The notes under the pieces: generated by a model
What the model saw: only the letters and a program-made list of their open reading frames with translations
Told to the model about the DNA's origin: nothing
Database searches by the model: none
In this document: positions 14,522 to 20,196 of the stretch, piece after piece
How positions within the stretch are numbered: position 1 is the stretch's first letter
Layout: each line of letters opens with the position of its first letter
IMG/VR virus record: IMGVR_UViG_3300046000_006374
Coordinates: 1 to 21,723 of that record
Source of the DNA: a virus
DNA length: 21,723 nucleotides
Reading direction: 5' to 3' (one strand)
Position numbers and translations under genes: made by a program

Positions 14522-14626
14522 TCACCCTCCGATCAATTTAGCGACCGCATCAGCGACCGATTCAGCAACGCCGACCAGCCCGAGGACTAGCGCGACCATC
14601 CAATAACTGAGGCTGTCGGCGGTCAT
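14522..14626 (-). CDS. Tiny membrane peptide
   Basis: 34 aa: MTADSLSYWMVALVLGLVGV, then AESVADAVAKLIGG. One hydrophobic span (about 9-21) is followed by an amphipathic helix. The start overlaps the upstream stop (ATGA), and it ends one base before the next start codon, with the next gene's GGAGG inside its last codons. Size is below usual thresholds, but the seamless fit in the operon supports it. Function unknown. Confidence 0.6.
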   Translation of the reverse strand: MTADSLSYWMVALVLGLVGVAESVADAVAKLIGG

Positions 14627-14904
14627 GCTCCGTTTTCCTCTGCTGCCGTGCGCAGATCAGCGGCTTCGGCGCTTGCTGTGAACATTGCGGCGACCTTGGC
14701 GGGATCGCACAGCGCAATAAGCTCTGCCATCACGTCCTGCGCTACCGTGTACAGTCCCAAGTAATCATTAGTGTTCGCCAGCTCTGAAACACGTCCCGCC
14801 GCATAGCCCGCAATGAACGGTGTCAGACTGCCCTCTTTCTTTGCATCGTTGGTCGCCACTCGCAATATGGCGGCAATCCTGTCCCGCGCTTTTTGTTCGT
14901 TCAT
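14623..14904 (-). CDS. Hypothetical early protein
   Basis: 93 aa, mostly helical (QKARDRIAAILRVATNDAKK, then SLTPFIAGYAAGRVSELAN). It starts in an ATGA overlap with the upstream gene and ends in an ATGA overlap with the tiny membrane peptide gene. There are no catalytic or DNA-binding motifs that I recognise. Confidence 0.6.
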   Translation of the reverse strand: MNEQKARDRIAAILRVATNDAKKEGSLTPFIAGYAAGRVSELANTNDYLGLYTVAQDVMAELIALCDPAKVAAMFTASAEAADLRTAAEENGA

Positions 14905-15293
14905 GCTTGCTGCTCCAGATTCGCCAGCGCATCAGCAGCGTCCGCACCGTCTGCCGCCTGTTGAGGCTCGCTTCCGTTGAGGAACACATTGGCAATCGCT
15001 TTGCGGAACGCTGGCCGGTAATCAAGCGACTGTTCTGCCTGACGCGCCAGTTCAAGCGCGGATAACTGAAGCCAGTAAAAACGGTTGCAGCTCCGTTCAA
15101 GCGCGCGCTGCAAGTTGTCGATGTGGTCGATCAGGTCAGCAGGCTTGAGCGTGGCAACGATGTATTCGCCGGAGTCCGTATCAACTTCTTCGTCATCTTC
15201 GTCCGCAGGCAGGTAGTAGTCCGGATGCTCACGTTCTGGATTGCTGGCTAGTGCAAGTCGCTCGCCAAGTTGGAATGTTTCGTATGCGTTCAT
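14901..15293 (-). CDS. Hypothetical acidic early protein
   Basis: 130 aa. An acidic central patch (PADEDDEEVDTDSGEY) follows a short N-terminal helix (YETFQLGERLALASN). The C-terminal half is helical, with CNRFYWLQLSALELARQAEQ and a Gln/Ala/Asp-rich end. The start overlaps the stop of the preceding small gene (ATGA). The acidic patch could mimic DNA or mediate binding, but nothing proves this. Confidence 0.6.
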   Translation of the reverse strand: MNAYETFQLGERLALASNPEREHPDYYLPADEDDEEVDTDSGEYIVATLKPADLIDHIDNLQRALERSCNRFYWLQLSALELARQAEQSLDYRPAFRKAIANVFLNGSEPQQAADGADAADALANLEQQA

Positions 15294-15451
15294 GCTTGCA
15301 CCTGCGCATTCAGGCTTTGCAGGTACGCCATGATTGGGATGGCTTCGTACTTGGCCGTGTTGATCGCTGCGACCGTCTTGCTGTCGAAGGTTTCCATCAC
15401 GACCGCGCCAGTTTCTTTGTTGCGGATAATCCAGCTAGTAGTTGTCGCCAT
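15290..15451 (-). CDS. Small conserved early protein, first gene of the PL operon
   Basis: 53 aa: MATTTSWIIRNKETGAVVME, TFDSKTVAAINTAKYEAIPI, then MAYLQSLNAQVQA. The ATG at 15451 follows AAGGGGGA by 6-7 nt and the gene ends in an ATGA overlap with the next. The sequence reads as a compact beta-beta-alpha domain (a short strand pair, then the TVAAINTAKYEAIPIMAYLQ helix). It is the first gene after the PL promoter, a position often held by a regulator or antitermination factor, but the sequence is not Arg-rich like lambda N and no function can be assigned. Confidence 0.75.
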   Translation of the reverse strand: MATTTSWIIRNKETGAVVMETFDSKTVAAINTAKYEAIPIMAYLQSLNAQVQA

Positions 15452-15493
15452 CTCGTTCCCCCTTGTGTTCGCTGTGTGTCAGCGCGTAGGAGT

Positions 15494-15522
15494 ACTTTAC
15501 CAAAAGGATAAACAGAACGCAA
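15494..15522 (-). promoter_or_regulatory. PL promoter (leftward early)
   Basis: On the - strand: -35 TTGCGT (15522-15517), 17-bp spacer, -10 TAAAGT (15499-15494). The start point is expected near 15487, giving a leader of about 36 nt before the first gene. The same hexamer pair and spacing occur in PR, and the 33-bp promoter segments agree at 27 positions. An operator overlaps the spacer and -10. Confidence 0.7.
15496..15512. promoter_or_regulatory. Operator OL1
   Basis: TTTACCAAAAGGATAAA: half-sites TTTACC and GATAAA around 5 bp, with one mismatch from perfect symmetry. Same 17-bp form as the OR1 site and in the same place relative to the promoter (spacer and -10). Presumed target of the HTH repressor and/or the Cro-like protein. 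Confidence 0.65.
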
Positions 15523-15529
15523 GGGTTTA

Positions 15530-15546
15530 TTTATCGAAAAGATAGA
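15530..15546. promoter_or_regulatory. Operator OL2
   Basis: TTTATCGAAAAGATAGA: half-sites TTTATC and GATAGA around 5 bp. Its centre lies 34 bp from OL1, upstream of the PL -35. The geometry mirrors OR1-OR2 (35 bp). Confidence 0.55.
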
Positions 15547-15572
15547 GTATCTGCAAAAAAAATATGCAGACG

Positions 15573-15594
15573 AAAAAAAACCCGCAATCGCGGG
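15573..15594 (-). terminator. Rho-independent terminator after the Arc-like gene
   Basis: On the - strand CCCGC-GATT-GCGGG (15594-15581) is followed by eight T (15580-15573). It lies about 20 nt past the Arc-like stop and upstream of the PL region, so it should isolate the Arc-like transcript from the PL operon. Confidence 0.8.
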
Positions 15595-15615
15595 CGCGGT
15601 TGGTAAGTAGAACTA

Positions 15616-15849
15616 CTAAGGGGTTTTTGGGTTCGCCGTTCGCACTTCTATGGCAGAAATCTCGCCACGCCTGACTAGCTCGGCCACTAGCTCATCGGAA
15701 GGAACTTCGGCCAGGGGAGGCCGGAAGCTATCTTCTAGCCTTGCTACTAGCTCGGCGTTGATTGAACGGTGCGCAACCACGGCAGCGGCCTCAATCCTGT
15801 CTTTCAGGTCTGACGGCATACGCACAGACAGAGGATTGATGAACCGCAT
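15616..15849 (-). CDS. arc: Arc-like ribbon-helix-helix repressor
   Basis: 77 aa. The first 45 residues read as an Arc/MetJ-type ribbon-helix-helix domain: beta strand INPLSVRMP, helix A SDLKDRIEAAAVVAH, then RSINAELVARLEDSF, closely similar to P22 Arc RSVNSEIYQRVMESF. A C-terminal tail (about 46-77) of Pro/Glu-rich then charged sequence is extra relative to Arc (53 aa). In P22, Arc is encoded in the immI region and represses the antirepressor gene and itself. Here the gene is monocistronic, with its own terminator and a putative promoter overlapped by an inverted repeat. It is divergent from a small + strand gene that it may control. Confidence 0.82.
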   Translation of the reverse strand: MRFINPLSVRMPSDLKDRIEAAAVVAHRSINAELVARLEDSFRPPLAEVPSDELVAELVRRGEISAIEVRTANPKTP

Positions 15850-15894
15850 GATTGCCTGATGCCCTTAGAGGGGAGGCGGCAATTCTATGTCGCT

Positions 15895-15922
15895 ACACCG
15901 TGCCGTTATAGTGACACGGTGT
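15895..15922. repeat. Inverted repeat, candidate Arc-like operator
   Basis: ACACCGTG (15895-15902) and CACGGTGT (15915-15922) are a perfect 8-bp inverted repeat separated by 12 bp. The repeat spans the -10 and start region of the putative leftward promoter for the Arc-like gene, as expected for an autoregulatory operator. Binding by the Arc-like protein is inferred from position only. Confidence 0.5.
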
Positions 15923-15932
15923 TGCTATGCAA
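15905..15932 (-). promoter_or_regulatory. Putative promoter of the Arc-like gene
   Basis: On the - strand: TTGCAT (15932-15927), 16-bp spacer, TATAAC (15910-15905). The -10 is 5 of 6 to consensus; the -35 is weak. The expected start near 15898 leaves about 49 nt of leader. Confidence 0.4.
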
Positions 15933-15969
15933 GATGTTGAATTCAGGAAATTGTTGTAACCTCGGCATC

Positions 15970-15998
15970 TTGACCGAGGCGGAGGCAAACATTATGCT
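15970..15998 (+). promoter_or_regulatory. Putative rightward promoter for the 46-aa gene
   Basis: TTGACC (15970-15975), 17-bp spacer, TATGCT (15993-15998). Start expected near 16005, about 75 nt before the GTG at 16080. It points towards and antisense to the repressor gene. Confidence 0.45.
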
Positions 15999-16079
15999 GT
16001 ATTCATGTACAGGCTTTGTTCCCCGAAGGTTGATGTTTGACTGGAACCACAAGCAGAAATAATTACAAAGGGGGACGGG

Positions 16080-16220
16080 GTGCAAACAAAAAATGGGAAA
16101 GAATCTGCGTTACTGGACGCTTTCCGTAGGTCTACAGAGGAAGATCAGAATGCAATACTTGCATTTGCGAGAGATTCGGCAAATCAAGCAAGTGAGATTC
16201 CACTTCCCAAACTGCTATAG
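16080..16220 (+). CDS. Small acidic/helical protein convergent with the repressor
   Basis: 46 aa from a GTG with AAAGGGGG 5 nt upstream. The product is MQTKNGKESALLDAFRRSTE, EDQNAILAFARDSANQASEI, then PLPKLL, a well-balanced soluble helical sequence. The segment ALLDAFRRSTEEDQNAILAFA resembles helical tails found in some phage regulators. The TAG stop lies in a palindrome shared with the repressor's stop on the other strand. A putative promoter (15970-15998) precedes it. Its place between an Arc-like repressor and the lysogeny repressor suggests a regulatory or antirepressor-like role, which is a guess from position. No known family is identified. Confidence 0.55.
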   Translation: MQTKNGKESALLDAFRRSTEEDQNAILAFARDSANQASEIPLPKLL

Positions 16221-16226
16221 CAGTTT
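16209..16226. repeat. Perfect 18-bp palindrome holding two convergent stop codons
   Basis: AAACTGCTATAGCAGTTT is perfectly symmetric. Its centre CTATAG supplies TAG to the + strand 46-aa gene (16218-16220) and TAG to the - strand repressor (16217-16215). It could act as a weak bidirectional terminator, though the flanking U tracts are only three bases. Confidence 0.7.
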
Positions 16227-16583
16227 CTCGGCGTTTTCTGCCATCCTTAGAATCTGTTTCCGGCCAGCATCAGAGCATTGACCGAACAGTAAAACAAGCC
16301 TTGCAACATCGCCAGCCAGCACAGCCGCTTCTGTTGCTGGCTGGTTTTCTTCAGCCGCCCAAGCATTCGGCTGGTCAAGCCAACCTTCGGTTTTTCCGAA
16401 CGCGGCTTCGATCTTCCTGGCCGTAGCACTCCCGATGTTCTTTGACGGCGCTTTGCCGATCAACTGGCTCACGCGGGACTCTGACGCGCCTATCGCTTCC
16501 GAAAAGCGCGCAGAGCCGCCGCATTGCGTGGCAAGCCATCTTGCGTTCTCTCGTCGGATTTCAGTGCTTAACATGCGCGGCAT
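16215..16583 (-). CDS. CI-like HTH repressor without peptidase domain
   Basis: 122 aa from ATG 16583; a second ATG at 16574 is equally plausible. Residues about 10-70 form an XRE-type helix-turn-helix: RRENARWLATQCGGSARFSE, AIGASESRVSQLIGK (recognition helix) and GSATARKIEAAFGKTEGWLD. The C-terminal 50 residues form a helical region (AARLVLLFGQCSDAG-like) and no LexA/CI S24 autoprotease domain is present. It is divergent from the Cro-like gene and flanked by operators, as expected for the lysogeny repressor. A putative -10 TAAAGT (minus strand of 16592-16597) lies only about 8 nt before the first ATG; the -35 is poor. Confidence 0.75.
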   Translation of the reverse strand: MPRMLSTEIRRENARWLATQCGGSARFSEAIGASESRVSQLIGKAPSKNIGSATARKIEAAFGKTEGWLDQPNAWAAEENQPATEAAVLAGDVARLVLLFGQCSDAGRKQILRMAENAEKLL

Positions 16584-16609
16584 GATGGTCTACTTTATCA
16601 AATATTGAC

Positions 16610-16626
16610 ATTTCCAAAACGGTAAA
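16610..16626. promoter_or_regulatory. Operator OR2
   Basis: ATTTCCAAAACGGTAAA: one good half-site (GGTAAA) and one degenerate half-site (ATTTCC, 4 of 6). Its centre is 35 bp from OR1 and it ends 8 bp before the PR -35. It may also cover the -35 region of the repressor promoter. Confidence 0.45.
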
Positions 16627-16634
16627 GAAATTAC

Positions 16635-16663
16635 TTGCGCTCACTTTACCTATTTGGTAAAGT
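16635..16663 (+). promoter_or_regulatory. PR promoter (rightward early)
   Basis: -35 TTGCGC (16635-16640), 17-bp spacer, -10 TAAAGT (16658-16663). It is near-identical to PL. Transcription should start at about 16670-16671, i.e. at or one base before the ATG of the Cro-like gene. Confidence 0.65.
16645..16661. promoter_or_regulatory. Operator OR1
   Basis: TTTACCTATTTGGTAAA; with flanking bases the arms ACTTTACC and GGTAAAGT are perfect 8-bp inverted repeats (16643-16663). It covers the PR spacer and -10. Best-conserved of the four sites. Confidence 0.75.
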
Positions 16664-16670
16664 ACTGCGC

Positions 16671-16907
16671 ATGGACATGAAAACCTACCTCCGCGAAGCA
16701 ACACCCGACCAGCGCACAGCGTTGGCAGAGCAAGTTGGTTCCAGCGTCGCTTATTTTTATCAAATTGCAGGTGGTCACAAAAAGGCTGGCGCCGCTTTAT
16801 GCCGCGCTCTGTCTGATGCTGAACCACGTCTGACGCTTTCAGAGCTGCGGCCTGACTATTGGCCGGCTGGCATCGCCAAAAGAGCAACGCAACGCAAAAC
16901 TAAGTAA
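16671..16907 (+). CDS. Cro/YdaS-like HTH regulator
   Basis: 78 aa from ATG 16671 (an in-frame ATG at 16677 is also possible). MKTYLREATPDQRTALAEQV then GSSVAYFYQIAGGHKKAGAA is a YdaS/Cro-type helix-turn-helix, with LCRALSDAEPRLTLSELRPD YWP as the typical end of this family. It is divergent from the CI-like repressor and is the first gene of the PR transcript, i.e. the position of Cro. A ribosome-binding site is lacking because the promoter -10 ends 7 nt before the ATG. It is followed directly by a strong terminator. Confidence 0.82.
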   Translation: MDMKTYLREATPDQRTALAEQVGSSVAYFYQIAGGHKKAGAALCRALSDAEPRLTLSELRPDYWPAGIAKRATQRKTK

Positions 16908-16908
16908 C

Positions 16909-16943
16909 AGGCATGGGGCTTCGGTTTCATGCCTTTTTATTTT
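16909..16943 (+). terminator. Terminator after the Cro-like gene (tR1-like)
   Basis: AGGCATG (16909-16915) pairs with CATGCCT (16928-16934) and is followed by TTTTTATTTT. The stem starts 2 nt after the cro stop. It should limit PR transcription into the replication genes, so antitermination or read-through would be needed. Confidence 0.8.
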
Positions 16944-17022
16944 GTCCTGATTAGCAGGATTACAAGCCCCACCGAATAACAACGATAGACCGCGCTGGAA
17001 ACAGCACATTGAGACAGGTCAA

Positions 17023-17070
17023 ATGAAAACAGATCAAGCCATGACGCAAACGGGACAGCAGCAGCGATGA
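17023..17070 (+). CDS. Possible 15-aa leader peptide
   Basis: ATG 17023 opens a 15-codon frame (MKTDQAMTQTGQQQR) whose TGA overlaps the ATG of the replication gene (ATGA at 17067-17070). The replication gene has no good ribosome-binding site of its own, so this frame may deliver ribosomes by coupling. Too short to be sure. Confidence 0.3.
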   Translation: MKTDQAMTQTGQQQR

Positions 17071-17591
17071 AGCGACCGTCATTCCAGTTCTATCCGGCTG
17101 ACTGGCGCAAAGATTCAGCCTTGCAAAGCTGCTCTATCTCTGCTCGCGGTCTGTGGATTGAGATGACTTGCATCATGCATGAGTGCGAGCCATACGGCTA
17201 TTTGGCCGTGAACGGCAAGGGCTTCGACGCGGCGCAACTGTCCCGCTTGGTCGGTGAATCCGCTGGCGTCGTGAAAAAGTTACTTGGCGAGTTGGAGGAT
17301 GCCGGGGTGTTTAGCCGGACAAGCTCTGGCTGCATTTTCTCCCGCCGCATGGTCAAAGACGAGCATATCCGCAACACGCGGGCGCTGGCCGGAAAGATGG
17401 GCGGCAATCCGAATTTGCTTAAGCAAAAGGATAAGCAAACGGTTAACCAAATGGATAACCATGCTTCCAACCTCGCCCTAACCCCTTCTTCTTCTTCTTC
17501 TTCTTCATCTTCAGAGAACCTACCTACGGTGGTTCTCTTAACCCCCCAAAAGCGCCCAAGCCAACGTGAGGAGTTTTCAAACCATGAGTAG
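17067..17591 (+). CDS. Phage replication protein, DUF1376/O-like N-terminal domain
   Basis: 174 aa. The N-terminus PSFQFYPADWRKDSALQSCS, then ISARGLWIEMTCIMHECEPY GYL, is the signature of DUF1376-type phage proteins with a winged-helix fold (SRLVGESAGVVKKLLGELED continues it), found at the head of replication operons. After about residue 110 the sequence is low complexity, with a run of 9 Ser (141-149) encoded by TCT repeats, then a short Pro/Glu/Arg-rich end. The protein probably recognises the origin or loads helicase, comparable in position to lambda O, but is short for that role. The last 8 nt overlap the helicase gene. Confidence 0.75.
   Translation: MKRPSFQFYPADWRKDSALQSCSISARGLWIEMTCIMHECEPYGYLAVNGKGFDAAQLSRLVGESAGVVKKLLGELEDAGVFSRTSSGCIFSRRMVKDEHIRNTRALAGKMGGNPNLLKQKDKQTVNQMDNHASNLALTPSSSSSSSSSENLPTVVLLTPQKRPSQREEFSNHE
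17487..17513 (+). repeat. TCT trinucleotide repeat (poly-Ser tract)
   Basis: Six consecutive TCT codons followed by TCA-TCT-TCA encode nine Ser in the DUF1376-type protein. Slippage by whole units would change linker length without a frameshift. Confidence 0.85.
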
Positions 17592-19068
17592 CCTTGACCT
17601 CCGACCGTACCAACTTTTGGCCGTGCAAAACCTTCGGGCTGGCTTGGGTGGGGGTGATACGCGGCAAATCCTCTGCTCTCCAACCGGGTCGGGCAAAACA
17701 GAAATCGGGATGGCTATCATTCGCGGAGCCATCGCAAAGGGCAAGCGCGTGGGGTTCCTGTGCAACCGAATCAACCTCGTGGAGCAGACTTCGCGGCGAT
17801 TCAGAAAAGCCCGAATCCAGCACGGAATTATCCAAGGCGCGAACACTGTCCGGACGTATGAAAACGTGCTGATTGCGTCGATTCAAACGGTGGCAAGGCG
17901 GGGTATGCCGCAGGTCGATTTACTGGTGATCGACGAGGCGCATGGGGTGGCCGGATCGAAGGAATTTCAGCGAATGATTGCAGAGGCCAACGTGCCGGTA
18001 ATCGGGCTATCGGCAACGCCATACGCCAAGGGGCTTGGCAAGCATTACGACGAGCTAGGCGGGGCGCTATTTCAACGCTTGGTCATCGCTGCGACGATCC
18101 CGGAATTGATCGCTGATGGCTACCTTGTCGATTGCGATGTGTACGCGCCAAGCGAGCCGGATATGTCGGGAATCAAGCAAAGCCGCAACGCTTTCGGGGA
18201 CATGGATTATTCGGACGCGGACGTTGGCAGGGCGGTCGATAAACCGGAACTTGTGGGCGACATTGTGGCGCACTGGTTCCGGCTGGCAGATGACACGCCG
18301 ACCGTCTGCTTTGCATCGAATATTGCGCATAGCAAGCACATCACGGAACAGTTTGTTGCCGCTGGCGTGAAGGCTGAACACATCGACTGCTACACCGATG
18401 ATGACGAGCGCCAGGCGATTCTTGCGCGGGTCGCCAGTGGCGAAACTCGGATCATTTCCAACGTGGGAATCCTGTGCGAAGGGTGGGACTTCCCGGCTTG
18501 TAAAACGCTGATTCTTGCCCGTCCGACCAAGAGCCTGACGCGGTATATCCAGATGGCCGGGAGGGTGCTGCGCCCACACGCAACGAAGGAACGGGCGTTG
18601 ATCCTCGACCATTCCGGCACGGTCACGCGGCTTGGATTGCCGACCGACGAATTCGCGCTGGAACTGGATGACGGCTCACCGAAAGAGGCCAGCGAAAGCA
18701 AGCCAGCAGAGGAAAAGCTGCCGAAGAATTGCCCGTCCTGTTCGTACCTGTTCCACGGCATGAAGTGTCCATCGTGCGGGTTTGAGTTGAAAGCGAAATC
18801 CGAAATCGAAGTCATCGACGGCGAACTGGTCAAGATCACGAAGCGCAAGGGCAACAAGCAGGAGGTTTATTCGCAACTGCTCGCCATTGCTGCATCGAAG
18901 GGCTACAGCGACGGATGGGTTTCGCACACCTACCGCAAGTGGTTCGGCGTGTGGCCGCGAGGCTTGCACGATCACGCAATGGAACCGGGCGACGAGGTGA
19001 AGAACTTCCTCAAGCACCTGCAAATCCGTTTTGCCAAATCCAAGGAGGCGCAACGTGCAGCAGCTTAA
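17584..19068 (+). CDS. SF2 (DEAH) helicase with C-terminal zinc ribbon
   Basis: 494 aa from ATG 17584 (AGGAG upstream); a GTG 18 nt earlier is less likely. Motifs: RPYQ near residue 7, Walker A SPTGSGKT (32-39), DEAH (117-120), SAT (143-145), QMAGRVLRP (323-331). These define a superfamily 2 helicase of the UvrB/T5-D10/ResIII type. A zinc ribbon C383-x2-C386-x8-C395-x2-C398 follows, then a WVSHTYRKWFGVWPRG segment found in phage relatives. It likely unwinds DNA in phage replication, next to a zinc-finger primase. No DnaB-type helicase is visible in the window. The 3' end overlaps the primase start by 14 nt. Confidence 0.9.
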   Translation: MSSLDLRPYQLLAVQNLRAGLGGGDTRQILCSPTGSGKTEIGMAIIRGAIAKGKRVGFLCNRINLVEQTSRRFRKARIQHGIIQGANTVRTYENVLIASIQTVARRGMPQVDLLVIDEAHGVAGSKEFQRMIAEANVPVIGLSATPYAKGLGKHYDELGGALFQRLVIAATIPELIADGYLVDCDVYAPSEPDMSGIKQSRNAFGDMDYSDADVGRAVDKPELVGDIVAHWFRLADDTPTVCFASNIAHSKHITEQFVAAGVKAEHIDCYTDDDERQAILARVASGETRIISNVGILCEGWDFPACKTLILARPTKSLTRYIQMAGRVLRPHATKERALILDHSGTVTRLGLPTDEFALELDDGSPKEASESKPAEEKLPKNCPSCSYLFHGMKCPSCGFELKAKSEIEVIDGELVKITKRKGNKQEVYSQLLAIAASKGYSDGWVSHTYRKWFGVWPRGLHDHAMEPGDEVKNFLKHLQIRFAKSKEAQRAAA

Positions 19069-19969
19069 AACTCGCACATCAAGCGATGCGGTAGGGCGCT
19101 GGCCGGGGATTCTGGCGGCGCTCGGAATTGACGAAATCCATCTGCGCGACAAGCACGGCCCATGCCCGGCATGTGGCGGCGTTGACCGTTACCGCTTCGA
19201 TGACAAAGAAGGGCGGGGAACGTGGTTCTGCTCGCATTGCGGCGCTGGTGACGGGTTCACCCTGTTGGAGCGCGTGTTCGGGTGGGACTTCACCCAAGCA
19301 GCGAAAGAGGTTGACCGCGTGATTGGGACGGTCAAGGCCGGGTCGATCACGAAGGAGCGCACAGAGGAAAGCAAGGTTAGGGCGCTGCGAGAAGTGTGGG
19401 CGGCAAGCAAGCCAGTCACAAAGGGCGATCCAGTGTGGCGCTACCTGAACAGTCGGCTTGGGATTGACGTTATACCTGGCGATCTTCGCTTTCATCCCGC
19501 GCTATCGCACTCGGACGGCGGCAAGCACCCGGCCATGATTGCGCTGATGCGCTACCCAAACGGCGACGGCGCATCCATCCATCGGACGTATCTGACCGAG
19601 GACGGGCGCAAGGCAGCGGTAAGCGAGGTGAAGAAATTCATGGCCGGTAAGCCGCTGCAATCGTCCTGCGTTCGGCTTGGTACGGCGGGGCTGTCAATTG
19701 GCATCGCAGAGGGCATAGAAACGGCGCTGGCGGCATCGCGGCGCTTTATGGAACCCGTATGGGCGGCAACGAACGCAACGCTGCTAGAGGCGTGGGTTCC
19801 ACCTGTCGGAGTCAAGCGGGTTCTGATTGCTGGCGACAACGATGCGTCATTCACCGGCCAAGCATCGGCGTATGTGCTGGCTCGGCGACTGGTGCGCGAC
19901 GGCTACGAGGTCGATGTGCAGATCGCGGGGTCGGTTGGGACGGATTGGGCAGACGAGGTGACAGCATGA
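19055..19969 (+). CDS. DNA primase with zinc finger and TOPRIM domain
   Basis: 304 aa from GTG 19055, chosen for its AAGGAGG site 6 nt upstream; an earlier TTG lacks one. Zinc-finger C37-P-A-C40 and C59-S-H-C62 (PCPACGGVDRYRF, then GTWFCSHCGAGDGF) match the primase zinc-binding domain of T7 gp4 and P4 alpha-like proteins. A TOPRIM-like fold follows: E219-G-I-E222 (GIAEGIETALAA) and D261-N-D263 (IAGDNDAS). The central part (DPVWRYLNSRLGID) is typical of phage primases. It makes RNA primers on single-stranded DNA, and partners with the helicase encoded just upstream. The stop overlaps the next start (ATGA). Confidence 0.9.
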   Translation: MQQLKTRTSSDAVGRWPGILAALGIDEIHLRDKHGPCPACGGVDRYRFDDKEGRGTWFCSHCGAGDGFTLLERVFGWDFTQAAKEVDRVIGTVKAGSITKERTEESKVRALREVWAASKPVTKGDPVWRYLNSRLGIDVIPGDLRFHPALSHSDGGKHPAMIALMRYPNGDGASIHRTYLTEDGRKAAVSEVKKFMAGKPLQSSCVRLGTAGLSIGIAEGIETALAASRRFMEPVWAATNATLLEAWVPPVGVKRVLIAGDNDASFTGQASAYVLARRLVRDGYEVDVQIAGSVGTDWADEVTA

Positions 19970-20196
19970 ACACAATCCCGCTCGACCTGTACCTAGAGGA
20001 ACACGGCACGGCTGGCCGACTCGCTCGCAAAACCGGCTTAAGCAAAGCCACGATCTCCCGCGCCGTGCATGGCTTTCCGCTGGCGTTTCGCAACGCGATG
20101 CTCGTTGAGGCTGCGAGCGGTGGCCGGGTACGCGCTGAAACGATCTGCGATGACGCTAGGGCGCTGGCGGTGTTTCGTTCGATGGTGGCGGCATGA
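19966..20196 (+). CDS. Small HTH DNA-binding protein
   Basis: 76 aa, starting within the primase stop (ATGA). LEEHGTAGRLARKTGLSKAT followed by ISRAVHG is a clear Cro/YdaS-like helix-turn-helix, with VSRAIHG-like recognition helix. The C-terminal half is helical (NAMLVEAASGGRVRAETICD). It may be a second transcriptional regulator of the rightward operon or an accessory of replication. It is distinct in sequence from the Cro-like protein at the operon start. Confidence 0.65.
   Translation: MNTIPLDLYLEEHGTAGRLARKTGLSKATISRAVHGFPLAFRNAMLVEAASGGRVRAETICDDARALAVFRSMVAA

Noticed and set aside
15859-16062. + strand frame of 67 codons
   Set aside because: Cys-rich, odd composition, no ribosome-binding site, and it runs through the operator-like repeat and two candidate promoters; probably non-coding control DNA.
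16605-16633. TTGACA as the -35 of PR
   Set aside because: No acceptable -10 at 16-18 bp; the TTGCGC/TAAAGT pair is duplicated at PL and has operators in matching places.
17198-17683. - strand frame with poly-Glu opposite the replication gene
   Set aside because: The poly-Glu run is just the complement of the TCT repeat; the frame has no ribosome-binding site and lies antisense to two well-supported genes.
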